Part shown: piece by piece, positions 6,793 to 8,156 of the stretch | How the letters are laid out: every line of letters begins with the position of its first letter | Numbering within the stretch: the stretch's first letter is position 1 | Origin: JBDTNQ01 sp039933635 | GTDB taxonomy: Bacteria; Acidobacteriota; Vicinamibacteria; Vicinamibacterales; SCN-69-37 | Direction of reading: 5' to 3' | Assembly (NCBI GenBank): GCA_039933635.1 | Contig: JBDTNQ010000148.1 | Span: forward strand, 1 to 8,156 | DNA length: 8,156 nt | Made by a program: the position numbers and the translations under genes | The notes under the pieces: model-generated | Told to the model about the DNA's origin: nothing | Seen by the model: only the letters and a program-made list of their open reading frames with translations | The model's database searches: none

Positions 6793-6834
6793 GGTTTACG
6801 GTTCAGGGTTCACGGTTCATGGTTCACGGTTTCG
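6793..6834. repeat. Six tandem 7-bp repeats (GGTTCAC-type) in the spacer before pdxA2
   Basis: On the + strand six units begin at 6793, 6800, 6807, 6814, 6821 and 6828 with an exact period of seven: ggtttac, ggttcag, ggttcac, ggttcat, ggttcac, ggtttcg. They fill 42 of the 53 bases between the DUF1537 stop and the pdxA2 start, where a ribosome binding site would normally be. The consensus is GGTTCAN, with degenerate outer units. It resembles short heptanucleotide tandem repeats seen in intergenic DNA of several bacterial groups (recalled). Confidence 0.9.
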
Positions 6835-6840
6835 AAGCAG

Positions 6841-8025
6841 CTATTCTCGCAGTCCCCGCAGATACCTCACCGCACTCGCGAGCGTGCTCGCATCGCCGAA
6901 TGATCCCGACTTCGTGATCACGGGGCACTCGCGGAGCCCGGCGGACGTCGACAATACGACACCAGGCTCGATTTCGGCCGCCAGGTCCAGACCGGTACAG
7001 CCGAGGGCGCGCAGAAGACCAGCCGCGGTGTCGCCGCCGGTCAGCACGAGGCCGCCGGCGTGCCGCACGACAGACGGCGCGAGCGCCGCGCCAAGAAGCG
7101 CGACGAGTTGCGCGTCGCCCTCCCCTTCGATCGGCGACGGTGCGTCGATCGTAACCAGCACGTCTTCGAAACGGCCAAGTGCCGCGTCCACGCGCAGGGG
7201 CAGCGCCATGCCCATCAGCTCGCCGGGAGAGACCCGCACGTGCGTGACGCCTTCGGTGACCAGTCGGCGGGCCTGCGCCTGGGCGATGCTGGTCAGACTG
7301 CCCACTACGGCCAGGATCGGACCATGAACGCGCGGCGGCCGAGGACGCGCGAGTGGCGGCGTCAGGCGAAGTTCACCGGCAAGCGCGTGCGCCAAACCCG
7401 CTGAGCCGACCCAGACAGTCGGCCGTCTGGCGACGAGGCCGGCACGGGCGATAGAGCGCAGATCTGCGTCCGACTCGGCATCGCAGACGATGACGCCGTC
7501 GGCGGAGGCGACGTCGCCCAGACGTTGCGCAAACGTGGGGCTGCGGACGCCGTCGAGCCCGATCGGCTGGACGCGAGCGGACCCGGCAAAAAGATCGACC
7601 ACGGATGCGCCAGCGTGGGGGTGGCCGGCGATCACCGCACGACCGTCGACGGTCGTTCGACCGACGGCTGGAAACGCCGGCGCCACAATCGCGACGCTGC
7701 CTGGCCCCCATGCCGTCATGGTGGCCCGCACTTCAGCCGCCACGTGGCCGCGCAGCAGCGAATCAATCTTCTTATAGAGGACATCGAAGCCGGCCCGCTT
7801 GAAGGCGCCCGCCGCCGCGAGCGCCAGGAGTCCAGCCGACTCCACGCCAACGCCGCGCGTGCCCGCATCGATGGCCACGGCGCCGCTGCCGATGCGCGCC
7901 AGTTCCATCTCCAGATCGGGACGCGCAAATCGGACCGACACCGGCATCCGCGCTTCGAGGAACGCGACCGCCGTGTCGGCGGCCCCCGTGAGGTCGTCGG
8001 CGACGATCCCGATCCGCATCCCCAT
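6841..8025 (-). CDS. dtnK: DUF1537 four-carbon acid sugar kinase (D-threonate/D-erythronate kinase type)
   Basis: This 394-residue protein belongs to the DUF1537 family (PF07005 plus PF17042), ATP-dependent kinases that phosphorylate four-carbon sugar acids. The N-terminal substrate domain starts with RIGIVADDLTGAADTAVAF (4-22) and contains YKKIDSLLRG (84-93), APAFPAVGR (115-123) and VWVGSAGLAHAL (204-215). The C-terminal nucleotide domain has VVGSLT (240-245), LVLTGGDTA (326-334) and the closing KSGSFGD (372-378). All expected key segments are present; the length is at the short end for the family. Its ATG shares one base with the stop of the upstream permease gene (TGATG), showing tight coupling. 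Together with the adjacent PdxA2 this is the described D-threonate or D-erythronate route to dihydroxyacetone phosphate. The stereochemistry of the substrate cannot be told from sequence, so the gene symbol is provisional. Confidence 0.9.
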   Translation of the reverse strand: MGMRIGIVADDLTGAADTAVAFLEARMPVSVRFARPDLEMELARIGSGAVAIDAGTRGVGVESAGLLALAAAGAFKRAGFDVLYKKIDSLLRGHVAAEVRATMTAWGPGSVAIVAPAFPAVGRTTVDGRAVIAGHPHAGASVVDLFAGSARVQPIGLDGVRSPTFAQRLGDVASADGVIVCDAESDADLRSIARAGLVARRPTVWVGSAGLAHALAGELRLTPPLARPRPPRVHGPILAVVGSLTSIAQAQARRLVTEGVTHVRVSPGELMGMALPLRVDAALGRFEDVLVTIDAPSPIEGEGDAQLVALLGAALAPSVVRHAGGLVLTGGDTAAGLLRALGCTGLDLAAEIEPGVVLSTSAGLRECPVITKSGSFGDASTLASAVRYLRGLRE

Positions 8026-8156
8026 CAGTGCCGCTCGATGTCAGGCAACGGCATGATCGGCCCCGTGTCGACGCCCCTCGATGCCCACCACGTGGTCACG
8101 AGCGGCGTCAGCACGGCGGTCACGACGACGCTCGCGGCGACGAGTACCGTGGCGGA
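8025..8156 (-). CDS. C-terminal end of a membrane permease, probably 2-keto-3-deoxygluconate permease (KdgT) type
   Basis: The last 43 codons of a gene running in from the right edge are present. They encode a hydrophobic helix (about SATVLVAASVVVTAVLTPLV) followed by TTWWASRG and a short polar tail, ending in TGA. The Ala/Val/Thr-rich helix with VTAVLTPL followed by a Trp-containing cytoplasmic end resembles, from memory, the terminus of KdgT-type permeases. Position supports this: kdgT-DUF1537-pdxA2 is a gene order I recall from enterobacterial tetronate clusters. The stop overlaps the kinase start by one base. That it is a membrane protein is likely; the KdgT family call is tentative, and another carboxylate transporter is possible. 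Confidence 0.6.
   Translation of the reverse strand, partial: SATVLVAASVVVTAVLTPLVTTWWASRGVDTGPIMPLPDIERH

Noticed and set aside
5822..7327. 501-codon open frame on the + strand, antisense to pdxA2 and the DUF1537 gene
   Set aside because: Its composition (Arg, Asp, Val, His rich, low complexity) is that of a high-GC antisense shadow. Both - strand genes have full family motifs.

Overview
The window is a GC-rich, gene-dense stretch of bacterial chromosome. I think it most likely comes from an Acidobacteriota-type bacterium (Vicinamibacteria/Luteitalea-like). This rests on the base composition, on an ECF sigma factor of the type common in Acidobacteria and Planctomycetes overlapping a membrane Hanks-type kinase, and on a secreted ThuA-like protein. 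That placement is inference; there is no rRNA or marker gene here.

Left half, + strand (1-3318): a sensory/regulatory block. It begins with a lipoprotein (98-820). After a 117-bp spacer that holds a strong GC-only hairpin come an ECF sigma factor (938-1513) and a transmembrane Ser/Thr protein kinase (1510-3318), which overlap by ATGA. The striking point is that the extracytoplasmic C-terminal domain of the kinase and the whole mature domain of the lipoprotein are the same domain. They align over about 175 residues with one single-residue gap, and two cysteines are exactly 56 residues apart in both. The sigma factor lacks the usual acidic motif in region 2.2 and has two threonines there. This suggests a one-component-like signalling unit: an envelope ligand binds the lipoprotein and/or kinase sensor, the kinase phosphorylates the sigma factor, and transcription changes.

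Right half, - strand (3399-8156, read right to left): a carbon-acid catabolic cluster. The order of transcription is the 3' end of a probable KdgT-type permease (8025 to the window edge), a DUF1537 four-carbon acid sugar kinase (6841-8025), a PdxA2-like 4-phosphate dehydrogenase (5789-6787), a secreted ThuA-like protein (4737-5690) and an ACS-family MFS transporter (3399-4733). By analogy with described tetronate pathways, an acid such as D-threonate or D-erythronate would be imported, phosphorylated at C4 by the DUF1537 kinase, and oxidised and decarboxylated by PdxA2 to dihydroxyacetone phosphate. The spacer between the DUF1537 gene and pdxA2 is almost filled by six tandem 7-bp repeats.

The two blocks converge over 80 bp (3319-3398), where I see no convincing terminator. 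No gap exceeds 300 bases. I found no tRNA, rRNA, CRISPR array, insertion sequence or phage gene, and GC-rich third positions look uniform throughout.
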